A stretch of 64,000 nucleotides of DNA, taken from assembly GCF_020991275.1 (NCBI RefSeq), contig NZ_JAJLQY010000001.1:558001-622000 (forward strand). The letters are read 5' to 3'. Of the stretch, positions 47,623 to 55,829 are shown piece by piece. Both the position numbers and the translations under genes were made by a program. This DNA comes from Actinocorallia sp. API 0066. GTDB lineage: Bacteria > Actinomycetota > Actinomycetes > Streptosporangiales > Streptosporangiaceae. Below the pieces are notes generated by a model. That model saw nothing but the letters and a program-made list of their open reading frames with translations, searched no databases and was not told where the DNA came from. Position 1 is the first letter of the stretch, and each line of letters starts with the position of its first letter.

Positions 47623-48480
47623 ATGCCGCACGTTTTTCCCGACTGGGTCGCCGAGCTGACCGATCCGCGCCGCGCGGGCAACCTCGAGGAGCTCGCCGAC
47701 CGGCTGGTGCCGCTCGCCGAGCGCGCCGTGGACGTCTCACGGCGGCTCCAGGAGCAGTTGACGGAGGTGAACGCGCCGTTCGAGCCGGGTAGGCCGCGCG
47801 CCCTCGTGGACGGCCTCCAGCGCCGGGCGGAGGAGGCGTTCGCCGAGGTCAACGGTGAGATCGAGAGCACCACGCGGGCCCGGATGGAGCGGCTGCTCAC
47901 GCGGGTCGGCGCGCGGGACGCGGCGGCGCTGCGGGCGGCGCTCGCGCCGGAGCTGTCGGCGCAGCGGCGGCTGGTGGCCGAGCGGCTCGGGACGCGCACG
48001 GGCGAGGCGGTGCAGGAGGCGGCCAAGCTGCTGCTGGACCGGACGGGGTTGTTGGCCAGGTCGGTCGCCGGGCTCGTCACGGGCACGCTGCCCGCGGCGC
48101 AGGAGGGGCTGGCGCTGGCCGGGCGGATCTCGGCGCTGGCCGGGAAGGTGCGCGCGGAGGGCAGGGGCCCGGTGCCCGCCGAGCTGCGCGCGCACGCCGC
48201 CGCGCTGGCCTCGGACGCGGACGCGACGCTGGCCCGGCTGGAGTTGGAGTGGTCGGTGGTCGGGGCGCACGCGGCGGCCGTCAGGTCGGCGATGCGGGCG
48301 GCGGAGGAGGCGGCGGTGAGCGCCGTGACGTCGGCGCTGGCGGAGGCCGTCGCGGAGTTGGCGCCCGCGCACATCCGGGTGCTGGCCGATCTCGAACACC
48401 GTGCGCTGGCACGGTGCGACGCTGTGGATTCGGCGGCGAAGTCGGCAACGACGGGCGATTTGCCGGAATCGATCCTCTAA
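47623..48480 (+). CDS. Unknown all-helical protein, possibly damage-regulated
   Basis: 285-residue protein, very Ala/Arg/Glu-rich and predicted nearly all helical, with coiled-coil-like stretches (VDVSRRLQEQLTEVNAPF, EEAFAEVNGEIESTTRARM, MRAAEEAAVSAVTSALAE). There is no signal peptide; one weakly hydrophobic patch is LLARSVAGLVTGTLPAAQEG. I do not recognise a family. An in-frame ATG 9 bp upstream (47614) overlaps the proposed -10 element, so 47623 is preferred. Its promoter resembles that of uvrD2, AlkX and SRAP, which makes a DNA-damage link worth testing. Confidence 0.75.
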   Translation: MPHVFPDWVAELTDPRRAGNLEELADRLVPLAERAVDVSRRLQEQLTEVNAPFEPGRPRALVDGLQRRAEEAFAEVNGEIESTTRARMERLLTRVGARDAAALRAALAPELSAQRRLVAERLGTRTGEAVQEAAKLLLDRTGLLARSVAGLVTGTLPAAQEGLALAGRISALAGKVRAEGRGPVPAELRAHAAALASDADATLARLELEWSVVGAHAAAVRSAMRAAEEAAVSAVTSALAEAVAELAPAHIRVLADLEHRALARCDAVDSAAKSATTGDLPESIL

Positions 48481-48514
48481 GAGACCATAGTCCAGATTCT
48501 CTGGCTAAGGTCTG

Positions 48515-49303
48515 GTGCTCCACCCCGTGCATGATCACGTCACCCACTTCACGTACGGGCCGGTCACGCCCGTCCTCGGCTACCTCTTCTCCGTCCTCGG
48601 CTCCATGCTCGGCCTCCAGTGCACCGCCCGTGCGCGCGCGGTCGAGACGGTGCGGCGGCGCTGCGTCTGGCTCACCGGAGCGGCGGTCGCCATCGGCGGC
48701 ACCGGCGTGTGGGTGATGCACTTCGTCGGCATGCTGGGCTTCAGCATCCCCGGCACCAGCGTCGGCTACGACGTGCCGCTCACCCTGTTCAGCGCGGTGT
48801 TCGCGGTCGTCGTCGTCGGCGCGGGGCTGTTCCTCGTCGGGTTCGACATGCCGCTGCTGCCCGGCGGGATCCTGGCCGGGGGCGGCGTCGCGGCGATGCA
48901 CTACACCGGCATGGCCGCGATGAACACCGGCGCGACCATCGAGTACGCGCTCGACCTCGTCGTCGTCTCCGTCGTCATCGCGATCGCCGCCGCGACCGCC
49001 GCGCTGTGGTGCGCGCTGCGGCTGGACGGCTGGCTGCCGATCCTCGGCGCGTCCCTCATCATGGGCGTCGCGGTGAGCGGCATGCACTACACCGGGATGT
49101 TCGCGCTGCGCGTCTCCGACGTGCACGCCACGCCCGTCGAGGGCGCCAGCGCCACCCACGTGATCCTGCCGCTGATCGCCGTCGTCGGCCTGGTGACGGC
49201 GGTGCTCGTCGTCCTCGTCGGCGGCTCCGCCAGCAAGCGGGAGCGCGACCGGGAGAAGGAGTTCCTGGACCGGCTCGACCGCCAGATGCGGCTGCTGGAC
49301 TAG
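48515..49303 (+). CDS. MHYT-domain membrane sensor
   Basis: 262-residue protein with about seven transmembrane helices and three MHYT repeats: VWVMHFVGM, AAMHYTGMAAM and SGMHYTGMFAL. The conserved Met/His residues are thought to bind copper and sense oxygen, CO or NO. No GGDEF, EAL or kinase domain is attached, only a short charged C-terminal tail (ERDREKEFLDRLDRQM). It is a stand-alone sensor or copper-binding protein. GTG start at 48515, 34 bp after the helical protein gene. Convergent with rsgA (ends overlap by 4 bp). Confidence 0.9.
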   Translation: MLHPVHDHVTHFTYGPVTPVLGYLFSVLGSMLGLQCTARARAVETVRRRCVWLTGAAVAIGGTGVWVMHFVGMLGFSIPGTSVGYDVPLTLFSAVFAVVVVGAGLFLVGFDMPLLPGGILAGGGVAAMHYTGMAAMNTGATIEYALDLVVVSVVIAIAAATAALWCALRLDGWLPILGASLIMGVAVSGMHYTGMFALRVSDVHATPVEGASATHVILPLIAVVGLVTAVLVVLVGGSASKRERDREKEFLDRLDRQMRLLD

Positions 49304-50322
49304 GACTCCTCGTCGCCCCGGTTGGTGAGCAGACGGCGCAGCGACTCCAACCGCGCGGGGGAGGTGTGCCCCTCCGCCACCCAGGCGTCCAGCGCGCACG
49401 TCTCCTCCAGATGGGAGCAGTGCGACGGGCAGCGGGTCGCGCCCTCGACGAGGTCGGGGAACCCGAGGATGAGGTCCTCAGGCGGGATGTGCGCGAGGCC
49501 GAAGCTCCGCACGCCCGGTGTGTCGATGATCCAGCCGCCCTCGGGCAGCTCCAGCGCCAGCGCCGACGACGACGTGTGCCTGCCCCGCCCGGTGACGGCG
49601 TTGACCCGTCCGACGGCCCGCCCGGCGTCCGGCACCAGCGCGTTGACCAGGGTGGACTTTCCGACGCCCGAGTGGCCGACGAGCACGCTCATCCGGTCGG
49701 TGAGCAGCTCGCGCAGCTCCTTGAGGTCGCCGCCCCTGCGGGTGCTGAACGCGGGAACCTCCAGCGGCCCGTAGATCCCGAGGAGCTTCTCAGGGGAGGC
49801 GAGGTCGGCTTTGGTGAGGCACAGCAGCGCGTCCATCCCGGCGTCCCGGGCCGCGACGAGGCAGCGGTCGATCATGCCGGTGCGCGGCTCCGGGTCGGCC
49901 AGCGCGGTGACGATCACGAGCTGGTCGGCGTTGGCGACGACGATCCGCTCGACGTCCTCGGTGTCGTCGGCGGTGCGGCGCAGCACCGAGGTGCGCGGCT
50001 CCACCCGGACGACCCTGGCCAGCGCGTCCGGCTGCCCGGAGACGTCACCGACCAAAGCCACCTGATCGCCTACGACGACGCCCTTACGGCCCAGCTCGCG
50101 CGCGCGCATCGCGGTGACAAGGATCTCCTTGCGCTTCGACTGGCGGACGAGGACCCGGTAGCGGCCCCTGTCCACGGCGACGACGAGGCCGGAGACCGCG
50201 TCCTCGTGCGCGGGCCGCTGCCGCGTGCGGGGACGGGACCCGCGTCCGGGCCGTACCCGGACGTCGTCCTCGTCGAGGTGCTTCCAGTCGCGCGCTATGA
50301 CCGCTCCAACATGCCGGTCCAC
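49300..50322 (-). CDS. rsgA: Ribosome small-subunit-dependent GTPase A (RsgA)
   Basis: 340-residue circularly permuted GTPase that helps mature the 30S subunit. It has an OB-fold N terminus (VVAVDRGRYRVLVRQ), TKAD (G4), the P-loop GHSGVGKSTLVNAL, TSSSALALELPEGGWIIDTPG (G2/G3) and the zinc knuckle CPSHCSHLEETC. GTG 50322 is preferred because it keeps the conserved RDWKHLDEDDVR N terminus. This overlaps the aroA end by 28 bp, giving the usual aroA-rsgA pair. GTG 50256 is an alternative. Confidence 0.92.
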   Translation of the reverse strand: MDRHVGAVIARDWKHLDEDDVRVRPGRGSRPRTRQRPAHEDAVSGLVVAVDRGRYRVLVRQSKRKEILVTAMRARELGRKGVVVGDQVALVGDVSGQPDALARVVRVEPRTSVLRRTADDTEDVERIVVANADQLVIVTALADPEPRTGMIDRCLVAARDAGMDALLCLTKADLASPEKLLGIYGPLEVPAFSTRRGGDLKELRELLTDRMSVLVGHSGVGKSTLVNALVPDAGRAVGRVNAVTGRGRHTSSSALALELPEGGWIIDTPGVRSFGLAHIPPEDLILGFPDLVEGATRCPSHCSHLEETCALDAWVAEGHTSPARLESLRRLLTNRGDEES

Positions 50323-51572
50323 AGCTCGCGGAAGGTCGGCAGGGTCTTGCCCACCGTGCCGGGGTTCTCGATCTTGATCCCGGGGACGGCGAGGCCGAGC
50401 GTGGCGGCGGCCATCACCATCCGGTGGTCGTCGTAGGTGTGGAACAGGCCGCCGCGCAGCGGGCGCGGCCGGATGACGAGCCCGTCGGGCAGCTCCTCGG
50501 CGTCCCCGCCCAGCCGGGTGATCTCGGTGACGAGCGCGGCGAGCCGGTCGGTCTCGTGGCCCCGGATGTGCGCGATGCCGGTGAACCGGGACGGGGAGTC
50601 GGCCAGGGCGGCGAGCATCGCCAGCACCTGGGCGAGTTCCGGCGCGTCGGAGAGGTCCACGTTGATGCCGTGGATCGCGCCGGTGCCCCGGACGGTGAGG
50701 CCCTCTGCCGTCAGGGAGACCTCGCCGCCCATCAGGGGGAGGAGTTCGCGCAGTTTGTCGCCCGGCTGGGTCGTCTTTGTGGGCCAGCCCGGCACCGTCA
50801 CCTGGCCGCCGGTGACGAGCGCGGCGGCGAGGAACTGCGCGGCGTTGGAGAGGTCCGGTTCGATCCGCCACACGCCGCCGCGCAGCGCGCCGGGCCCGAC
50901 CCGCCACACGTCCGGCTCCGTCTCGACCGACGCGCCCGCCTCGCGCAGCATCCGCACCGTCATCTCCAGATGCGGCGCGGACGGCACCGGCGGCCCCTCG
51001 TGCCTGACCTCGATGCCCTTGCCGTAGCCGGGCGCGTTCAACAGCAGCCCCGACACCAGTTGCGACGAGCTGGACGCGTCCAGCACCACGGTGCCGCCCG
51101 CGACGGCTCCCGTGCCGCGCAGCGTGAACGGAAGCAGGCCGCGCCCCCCGTCCTCGACCGTGACGCCGAGATCACGCAGCGCCCCCAGCAGCGGCCCCAT
51201 CGGACGGGTGCGGGCGTGCGGGTCGCCGTCGAAGGAGACGGGCCCGTCGGCGAGCGCGGCGAGCGGCGGCACGAACCGCATGACGTTGCCCGACAGCCCG
51301 CAGTCGATCGACGCGGGCGCGGCGGGCCCGCCGGGGCCGATCCGCCAGGTGGTGCCCTCCTCCGCCACCGGGTAGCCGAGCGCGCGCAGCGCCCCGGCCA
51401 TGAGCAGCGTGTCGCGCGAGCGCAGCGCCCCTTCCAGGACGGCCTCCGCGCCCGCGTGCGCGGCGAGGATCAGGGCCCGGTTGGTCATCGACTTGGAACC
51501 GGGCAGTTCCACCACCGCCGAGACCGGGCCCGAGGCCGTCGGCGCGGCCCAGGGGGAGGTGCTGAGGGTCAT
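50295..51572 (-). CDS. aroA: 5-enolpyruvylshikimate-3-phosphate synthase
   Basis: 425-residue EPSP synthase of the shikimate pathway, joining shikimate-3-phosphate and phosphoenolpyruvate. Conserved segments: ELPGSKSMTNRALILAA, DCGLSGNVMRFVPPLAAL, DGDPHARTRPMGPLLGALR, LDASSSSQLVSGLLL, ESD-type region GHETDRLAALVTEI and TYDDHRMVMAAA. In the PEP loop the common Gly-Thr is Gly-Asn (SGNVMRF), an atypical but nearby substitution. Start at 51572; coupled to rsgA downstream. Confidence 0.94.
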   Translation of the reverse strand: MTLSTSPWAAPTASGPVSAVVELPGSKSMTNRALILAAHAGAEAVLEGALRSRDTLLMAGALRALGYPVAEEGTTWRIGPGGPAAPASIDCGLSGNVMRFVPPLAALADGPVSFDGDPHARTRPMGPLLGALRDLGVTVEDGGRGLLPFTLRGTGAVAGGTVVLDASSSSQLVSGLLLNAPGYGKGIEVRHEGPPVPSAPHLEMTVRMLREAGASVETEPDVWRVGPGALRGGVWRIEPDLSNAAQFLAAALVTGGQVTVPGWPTKTTQPGDKLRELLPLMGGEVSLTAEGLTVRGTGAIHGINVDLSDAPELAQVLAMLAALADSPSRFTGIAHIRGHETDRLAALVTEITRLGGDAEELPDGLVIRPRPLRGGLFHTYDDHRMVMAAATLGLAVPGIKIENPGTVGKTLPTFRELWTGMLERS

Positions 51573-51658
51573 GCGCCAAGCCTATCGGGGTGAACCACCG
51601 GGGTGGATCAGCGGCGGGAAAGGACCAATGTAGGGTCGAAGACAACGTTAGTCCCCCG

Positions 51659-51670
51659 GTTCCCGGGAAC
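51659..51670. promoter_or_regulatory. Palindrome in the aroA-cydA promoter region
   Basis: GTTCCCGGGAAC is a perfect 12-bp palindrome 59 bp upstream of cydA in the 157-bp divergent region. It is not a Rex box (TTGTGA...TCACAA). It may be an operator for cydABDC. No regulator is adjacent. Confidence 0.4.
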
Positions 51671-51729
51671 GGTCCGGTAAATGCTTGTCCTGACCTCTTA
51701 CGTGGAAATGTCTGTGGGAAGGTGCCCTC

Positions 51730-53112
51730 ATGGATGAGCTTCTCCTCGCGCGCCTTCAATTCGGCGTGACGACGGTGTACCACTTCCTCTTCGTGCCGGT
51801 CACGATCGGGTTGTCGCTGTTGGTCGCGGTGTTGCAGACGGCCTGGGTACGCACCGGCCGCGAACACTACAAAAAAGCGACGAAATTCTGGGGAAAGCTC
51901 TTTCTCATCAACTTCGCGCTCGGCCTCGTCACCGGCATCGTGCAGGAGTTCCAGTTCGGCATGAACTGGAGCGACTACTCGCGATTCGTCGGCGATATCT
52001 TCGGGGCGCCGCTCGCCATCGAGGCGTTGCTGGCGTTCTTCCTTGAGTCCACGTTCCTCGGCATCTGGATCTTCGGCTGGGGACGGCTGCCCAAACTCGT
52101 CCACCTCGCCTGCATCTGGATCGTCGCCATCGGAACGGTCCTGTCGGCCTACTTCATCCTGGCCGCGAACTCCTGGATGCAGAACCCCGTCGGCTACACC
52201 TTCAACGAGCAGGCACAGCGCGCCGAACTGGAGAGCTTCGGCGCCGTCCTCACCAACAAGGTGCTGATCTGGGCGTTCCCGCACACGTTCTTCGGCTGCC
52301 TCGTGACGGGCGGGCTGCTCATGGCCGCCGTCGCGTCCTGGCACCTCAAGCGCGACCGCAACCACGACACCATGCGCGCGTCGCTGCGGCTCGGCCTCGT
52401 CGCCACCCTCATCGGCTCGGTCGGCTTCTTCCTCAGCGGCGACCAGCTCGGCAAGGTGATGACCGAGACCCAGCCGATGAAGATGGCGGCCGCCGAGGCG
52501 CTCTACGAGACGAGCCAACCCGCCTCGTTCTCCCTGTTCACCATCGGCACCCTCGACGGCACAGCCCCCACCTTCGCCATCGAGATCCCCGATTTGCTGT
52601 CGTTCCTCGCCACCGGCTCGCTGGACGGCGAGGTCAAGGGCATCAACGACCTCCAGGCCCAGTACGAGGCGCAGTTCGGGCCCGGCGACTACCGCCCCTA
52701 CATCCCGATCACCTACTGGGGCTTCCGCATCATGGTGACTGCGGGCATGCTCATCGGCCTCGTCTCTGTCGTCGGCCTGTGGCTCACCCGGCGCGGCCGC
52801 CTACCGAAGAAGAAGTGGGTGTGGACCCTCGCCATCTGGTCGGTGGTGCTGCCCTTCATCGGCAACTCCTTCGGCTGGATCTTCACCGAGATGGGCCGCC
52901 AGCCCTGGCTGGTGTTCGGCCTGCTCAAGACCGAGGACGGCGTCTCCCCGACGGTCCCCGCCGGAACGGTCCTCACGTCGCTGCTCGTCTTCACAGCCCT
53001 CTACGGCATCCTCGCCGTCGTCGAACTCGGCCTCATGATCAGGTTCGCCCGCAAGGACCCGCCAGAGGAACCGAAGACCCCCGACGGCTCCAAGCTCGAA
53101 TTCGCGTACTAG
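51730..53112 (+). CDS. cydA: Cytochrome bd oxidase subunit I
   Basis: 460-residue CydA with about nine transmembrane helices. Haem ligands are identifiable: His18 (TTVYHFLFVP, haem b595), His185 (AFPHTFFGCL, haem b558) and Met388 (TEMGRQPWLVFG, haem b558). The Q-loop is short, as in Gram-positive and actinobacterial enzymes. Together with CydB it reduces oxygen to water using menaquinol, giving respiration at low oxygen and resistance to NO, cyanide or peroxide. First gene of cydABDC, with GTGGGAAGGTG just before the ATG. Confidence 0.96.
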   Translation: MDELLLARLQFGVTTVYHFLFVPVTIGLSLLVAVLQTAWVRTGREHYKKATKFWGKLFLINFALGLVTGIVQEFQFGMNWSDYSRFVGDIFGAPLAIEALLAFFLESTFLGIWIFGWGRLPKLVHLACIWIVAIGTVLSAYFILAANSWMQNPVGYTFNEQAQRAELESFGAVLTNKVLIWAFPHTFFGCLVTGGLLMAAVASWHLKRDRNHDTMRASLRLGLVATLIGSVGFFLSGDQLGKVMTETQPMKMAAAEALYETSQPASFSLFTIGTLDGTAPTFAIEIPDLLSFLATGSLDGEVKGINDLQAQYEAQFGPGDYRPYIPITYWGFRIMVTAGMLIGLVSVVGLWLTRRGRLPKKKWVWTLAIWSVVLPFIGNSFGWIFTEMGRQPWLVFGLLKTEDGVSPTVPAGTVLTSLLVFTALYGILAVVELGLMIRFARKDPPEEPKTPDGSKLEFAY

Positions 53113-53121
53113 GACGGGATC

Positions 53122-54147
53122 ATGCACCTCTACGACGTGTGGTTCATCGCCATCGCGGTGCTGTGGACCGGCTACTTCTTCCTTGAGGGCTTCGACTTCG
53201 GCGTCGGCGTCCTCACCCGGTTCCTCGCGCGTGACGACCGGGAACGCCGTGTGATGATCAACACCATCGGGCCCGTCTGGGACGGGAACGAGGTGTGGCT
53301 GATCACCGCGGGCGGCGCGACCTTCGCCGCGTTCCCCGAGTGGTACGCCACCCTCTTCTCCGGGTTCTACATCCCGCTGCTGCTCATCCTCATCGCGCTC
53401 ATCCTGCGCGCCGTCGCCTTCGACTACCGGGGCAAGGGCGACACGCGGCGCTGGAAGGACAACTGGGACCGCTGCATCTTCTACGGCTCGCTCATCCCGG
53501 CCATCCTGTGGGGCGTCGCCTTCGGCAACATCGTGCGCGGCGTCAAGCTCAACGCCGACCACGACTACGTCGGCACGCTCTTCGACCTGCTCAACCCGTA
53601 CGCCCTGCTCGGCGGCCTCGTCACGCTGACCGTGTTCACCTACCACGGGTCCGTGTACATCGCCCTCAAGACGGACGGCGAGATCAGGGCGCGCGCCAAC
53701 CGGTTCTCGCTCGTGCTCGGCGCGGCCGCCCTCGTCGTCGCCGCCGGGTTCCTGGTGTGGACGCTGCTGCTGCGCGGCGACACCTGGTCGCTCGGCACCG
53801 CCGTGCTGGCGGCCGTGCTGCTCGCCGCGTCCGTCGCGGTGTCGGCGAAGGTCCGCGAGGGCTGGGCGTTCGCCCTGTCGGGGCTGGCCATCGTCGCGTT
53901 CGTCGCGACGCTGTTCCTCTCGCTGTTCCCCTACGTCATGCCCTCGACGATCGCGGACGCCAACAGCCTGACCGTCGAGAACGCCTCGTCCACCGCGAAG
54001 ACGCTCGGCATCATGACCTGGGTCGCCGTCATCTTCCTGCCCATCGTGCTGCTCTACCAGAGCTGGACGTACTGGGTCTTCCGCAAGCGGATCAGCGTCC
54101 ACCACATCCCCGACGCCGAGGCCGCGCCTTCGCCCGCCGCGCCATGA
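53122..54147 (+). CDS. cydB: Cytochrome bd oxidase subunit II
   Basis: 341-residue CydB, about nine transmembrane helices, beginning with the conserved FFLEGFDFGVGVL and RRVMINTIGPVWDGNEVWLI, which line the proton/oxygen path. It pairs with CydA. It starts 9 bp after cydA and overlaps cydD by 4 bp (ATGA). Confidence 0.96.
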   Translation: MHLYDVWFIAIAVLWTGYFFLEGFDFGVGVLTRFLARDDRERRVMINTIGPVWDGNEVWLITAGGATFAAFPEWYATLFSGFYIPLLLILIALILRAVAFDYRGKGDTRRWKDNWDRCIFYGSLIPAILWGVAFGNIVRGVKLNADHDYVGTLFDLLNPYALLGGLVTLTVFTYHGSVYIALKTDGEIRARANRFSLVLGAAALVVAAGFLVWTLLLRGDTWSLGTAVLAAVLLAASVAVSAKVREGWAFALSGLAIVAFVATLFLSLFPYVMPSTIADANSLTVENASSTAKTLGIMTWVAVIFLPIVLLYQSWTYWVFRKRISVHHIPDAEAAPSPAAP

Positions 54148-55829
54148 GGCCCTTCGACCCCCGGCTCGCCCGGTACGCCCGCGCGACCGTCCCCTACCTG
54201 CTCGCCTGCGTGCTCCTGGGGACGGCCGCGGCCGCCCTCGTCATCGCCCAGTCGTGGCTGCTCGCGCACGCGATCGCCGCGCTGACCGTGCCGTGGGCGC
54301 TGCTCGCCGTCTTCGCGGCCCGCGCCGCCCTGGCCTGGCTCCAGGAGGTCGCGGCGCACCGCGCGTCGGCGGGGGTCAAGGCCCAACTCCGCGCCACCGT
54401 CCTCCACGCCGTCACCGGACACGCCGAACGCTCCAGCCCGGGGGTGGCCGCTCCCGACGAAGTCGGGGTCGCGAAGCGGCCAGCCCCCGGGCCAATGCAA
54501 CACAGCCCCGTCGAACACACCCCGTCGGGTGGGCTCGCCGCGTTGGTGACGCGCGGGGTGGACGCGCTCGACCCGTACTTCGCCCGCTACCTGCCGCAGC
54601 TCGTGCTGTCGCTGATCGTGCCGGTCGTGGTGCTCGTCGCGCTGTTCTCGCTCGACCCGGCCTCGGCCGTCATCGTCGCGGTGACGCTGCCGCTCATCCC
54701 GATGTTCGGCGTCCTCATCGGCACGTACACGGCCGCGCGGACCCGCCGCCAGTGGCGGACCCTCAGCCTGCTCGCCGGGCACTTCTCCGACGTCGTCAGC
54801 GGCCTGGCGACGCTCAAGGTGTTCGGCCGGGCCCGCGCTCAGCTCGACCAGGTCGAACGGGTCTCCGAGGACCACCGCAAGGCCACGATGTCGTCCCTGC
54901 GGATCGCGTTCCTCTCCGCCCTGGCCCTGGAACTCGCCGCGACGCTCTCCGTGGCCGTCGTCGCCGTCTCGGTCGGGCTGCGCCTCGTCCACGGCGGCCT
55001 CCCCTTCGAGACCGCCCTGTTCGTCCTCATCCTGGCCCCCGAGGCGTACCTCCCGCTCCGCCAGGTCGGCACCCAGTTCCACGCCGCCCAGGAGGGCCTC
55101 GCCGCCGCCGAGGAGATCTTCGCCACCCTCCCGCCCGCCACAGCCAGGGACGCGCAGGCCGCGCCCGGCCTTGTGCGGCGGAAGGGCACACCGGAGGTCG
55201 TGTTCGACGGTCTGGTGGCGCGGCCGGGGCTGCTGCCGCTGGACCTGACCCTGGAGGCCGGGACGAGCACGGCGCTCATGGGCCCGTCCGGGTCCGGCAA
55301 GTCCAGCGTCGCCGCCGTCCTGCTCGGCCTCGTCGAGCCCGCCTCGGGGCGCGTCCTCGTGGACGGGACGCCACTCGGCGAGGGCACCGACTGGGAGTCC
55401 TGGCGCCGCGCGGTCGCCTGGATGCCGCAGCGGCCCTACCTGTTCCCCGGCACCGTCGCGGAGAACATCGCCCTTGCCGTCCCCGGCGCACCCGAGGACG
55501 CCGTCCGAGAAGCGGCCGCCGCCACCGGCACCAACCCCGACCTAGTCCTGGGCGAACACGGCCACGGCCTCTCCGCAGGCCAGCGCCAACGCGTCGCCCT
55601 GGCCCGCGTCCACCTACGCTGCGCCCTCCTCCCGGTGACCGTCCTCCTCCTGGACGAACCCACCGCCCACCTGGACGCCACCACCGAACTCGACCTGGCC
55701 CACGGCATCACCCGCCTAGCCGCCACCCGCACCACCCTCGTCATCACCCACCGCCCCTCCCTCGCCCACCAGACCACCCACACCACCCACTGGCCCACCC
55801 CGAACACCCCAAAGGAGGCCCTCCTATGA
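54144..55829 (+). CDS. cydD: Thiol reductant/haem ABC exporter subunit CydD
   Basis: 561-residue ABC half-transporter with an N-terminal six-helix domain and C-terminal ATPase: Walker A GPSGSGKSSVAAV, Q-loop WMPQRPYLFPG, signature LSAGQRQRVALARV and Walker B VLLLDEPTAHLD. CydDC is needed to assemble cytochrome bd, apparently by moving thiols or haem. An extra Pro/Val-rich stretch (about residues 97-131) between early transmembrane helices coincides with a long DNA hairpin (54437-54491). The 3' 250 bp switch to C-rich, G-poor codons. Overlaps cydC by 4 bp. Confidence 0.92.
   Translation: MRPFDPRLARYARATVPYLLACVLLGTAAAALVIAQSWLLAHAIAALTVPWALLAVFAARAALAWLQEVAAHRASAGVKAQLRATVLHAVTGHAERSSPGVAAPDEVGVAKRPAPGPMQHSPVEHTPSGGLAALVTRGVDALDPYFARYLPQLVLSLIVPVVVLVALFSLDPASAVIVAVTLPLIPMFGVLIGTYTAARTRRQWRTLSLLAGHFSDVVSGLATLKVFGRARAQLDQVERVSEDHRKATMSSLRIAFLSALALELAATLSVAVVAVSVGLRLVHGGLPFETALFVLILAPEAYLPLRQVGTQFHAAQEGLAAAEEIFATLPPATARDAQAAPGLVRRKGTPEVVFDGLVARPGLLPLDLTLEAGTSTALMGPSGSGKSSVAAVLLGLVEPASGRVLVDGTPLGEGTDWESWRRAVAWMPQRPYLFPGTVAENIALAVPGAPEDAVREAAAATGTNPDLVLGEHGHGLSAGQRQRVALARVHLRCALLPVTVLLLDEPTAHLDATTELDLAHGITRLAATRTTLVITHRPSLAHQTTHTTHWPTPNTPKEALL
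54437..54491. repeat. Nested palindrome inserted in frame within cydD
   Basis: Outer arms CCCGGGGG-T-GGCCGCT (54437-54452) and AGCGGCC-AG-CCCCCGGG (54475-54491) pair over 15 bp. Inside lies CCCGAC-GAA-GTCGGG (54453-54467). It encodes a low-complexity stretch with no place in the CydD fold. It looks like a small inserted palindromic element that happens to keep the frame. Confidence 0.7.

Noticed and set aside
51573-51729. Rex operator upstream of cydA
   Set aside because: No TTGTGA-N6-TCACAA-like sequence; only the unrelated GTTCCCGGGAAC palindrome is found.
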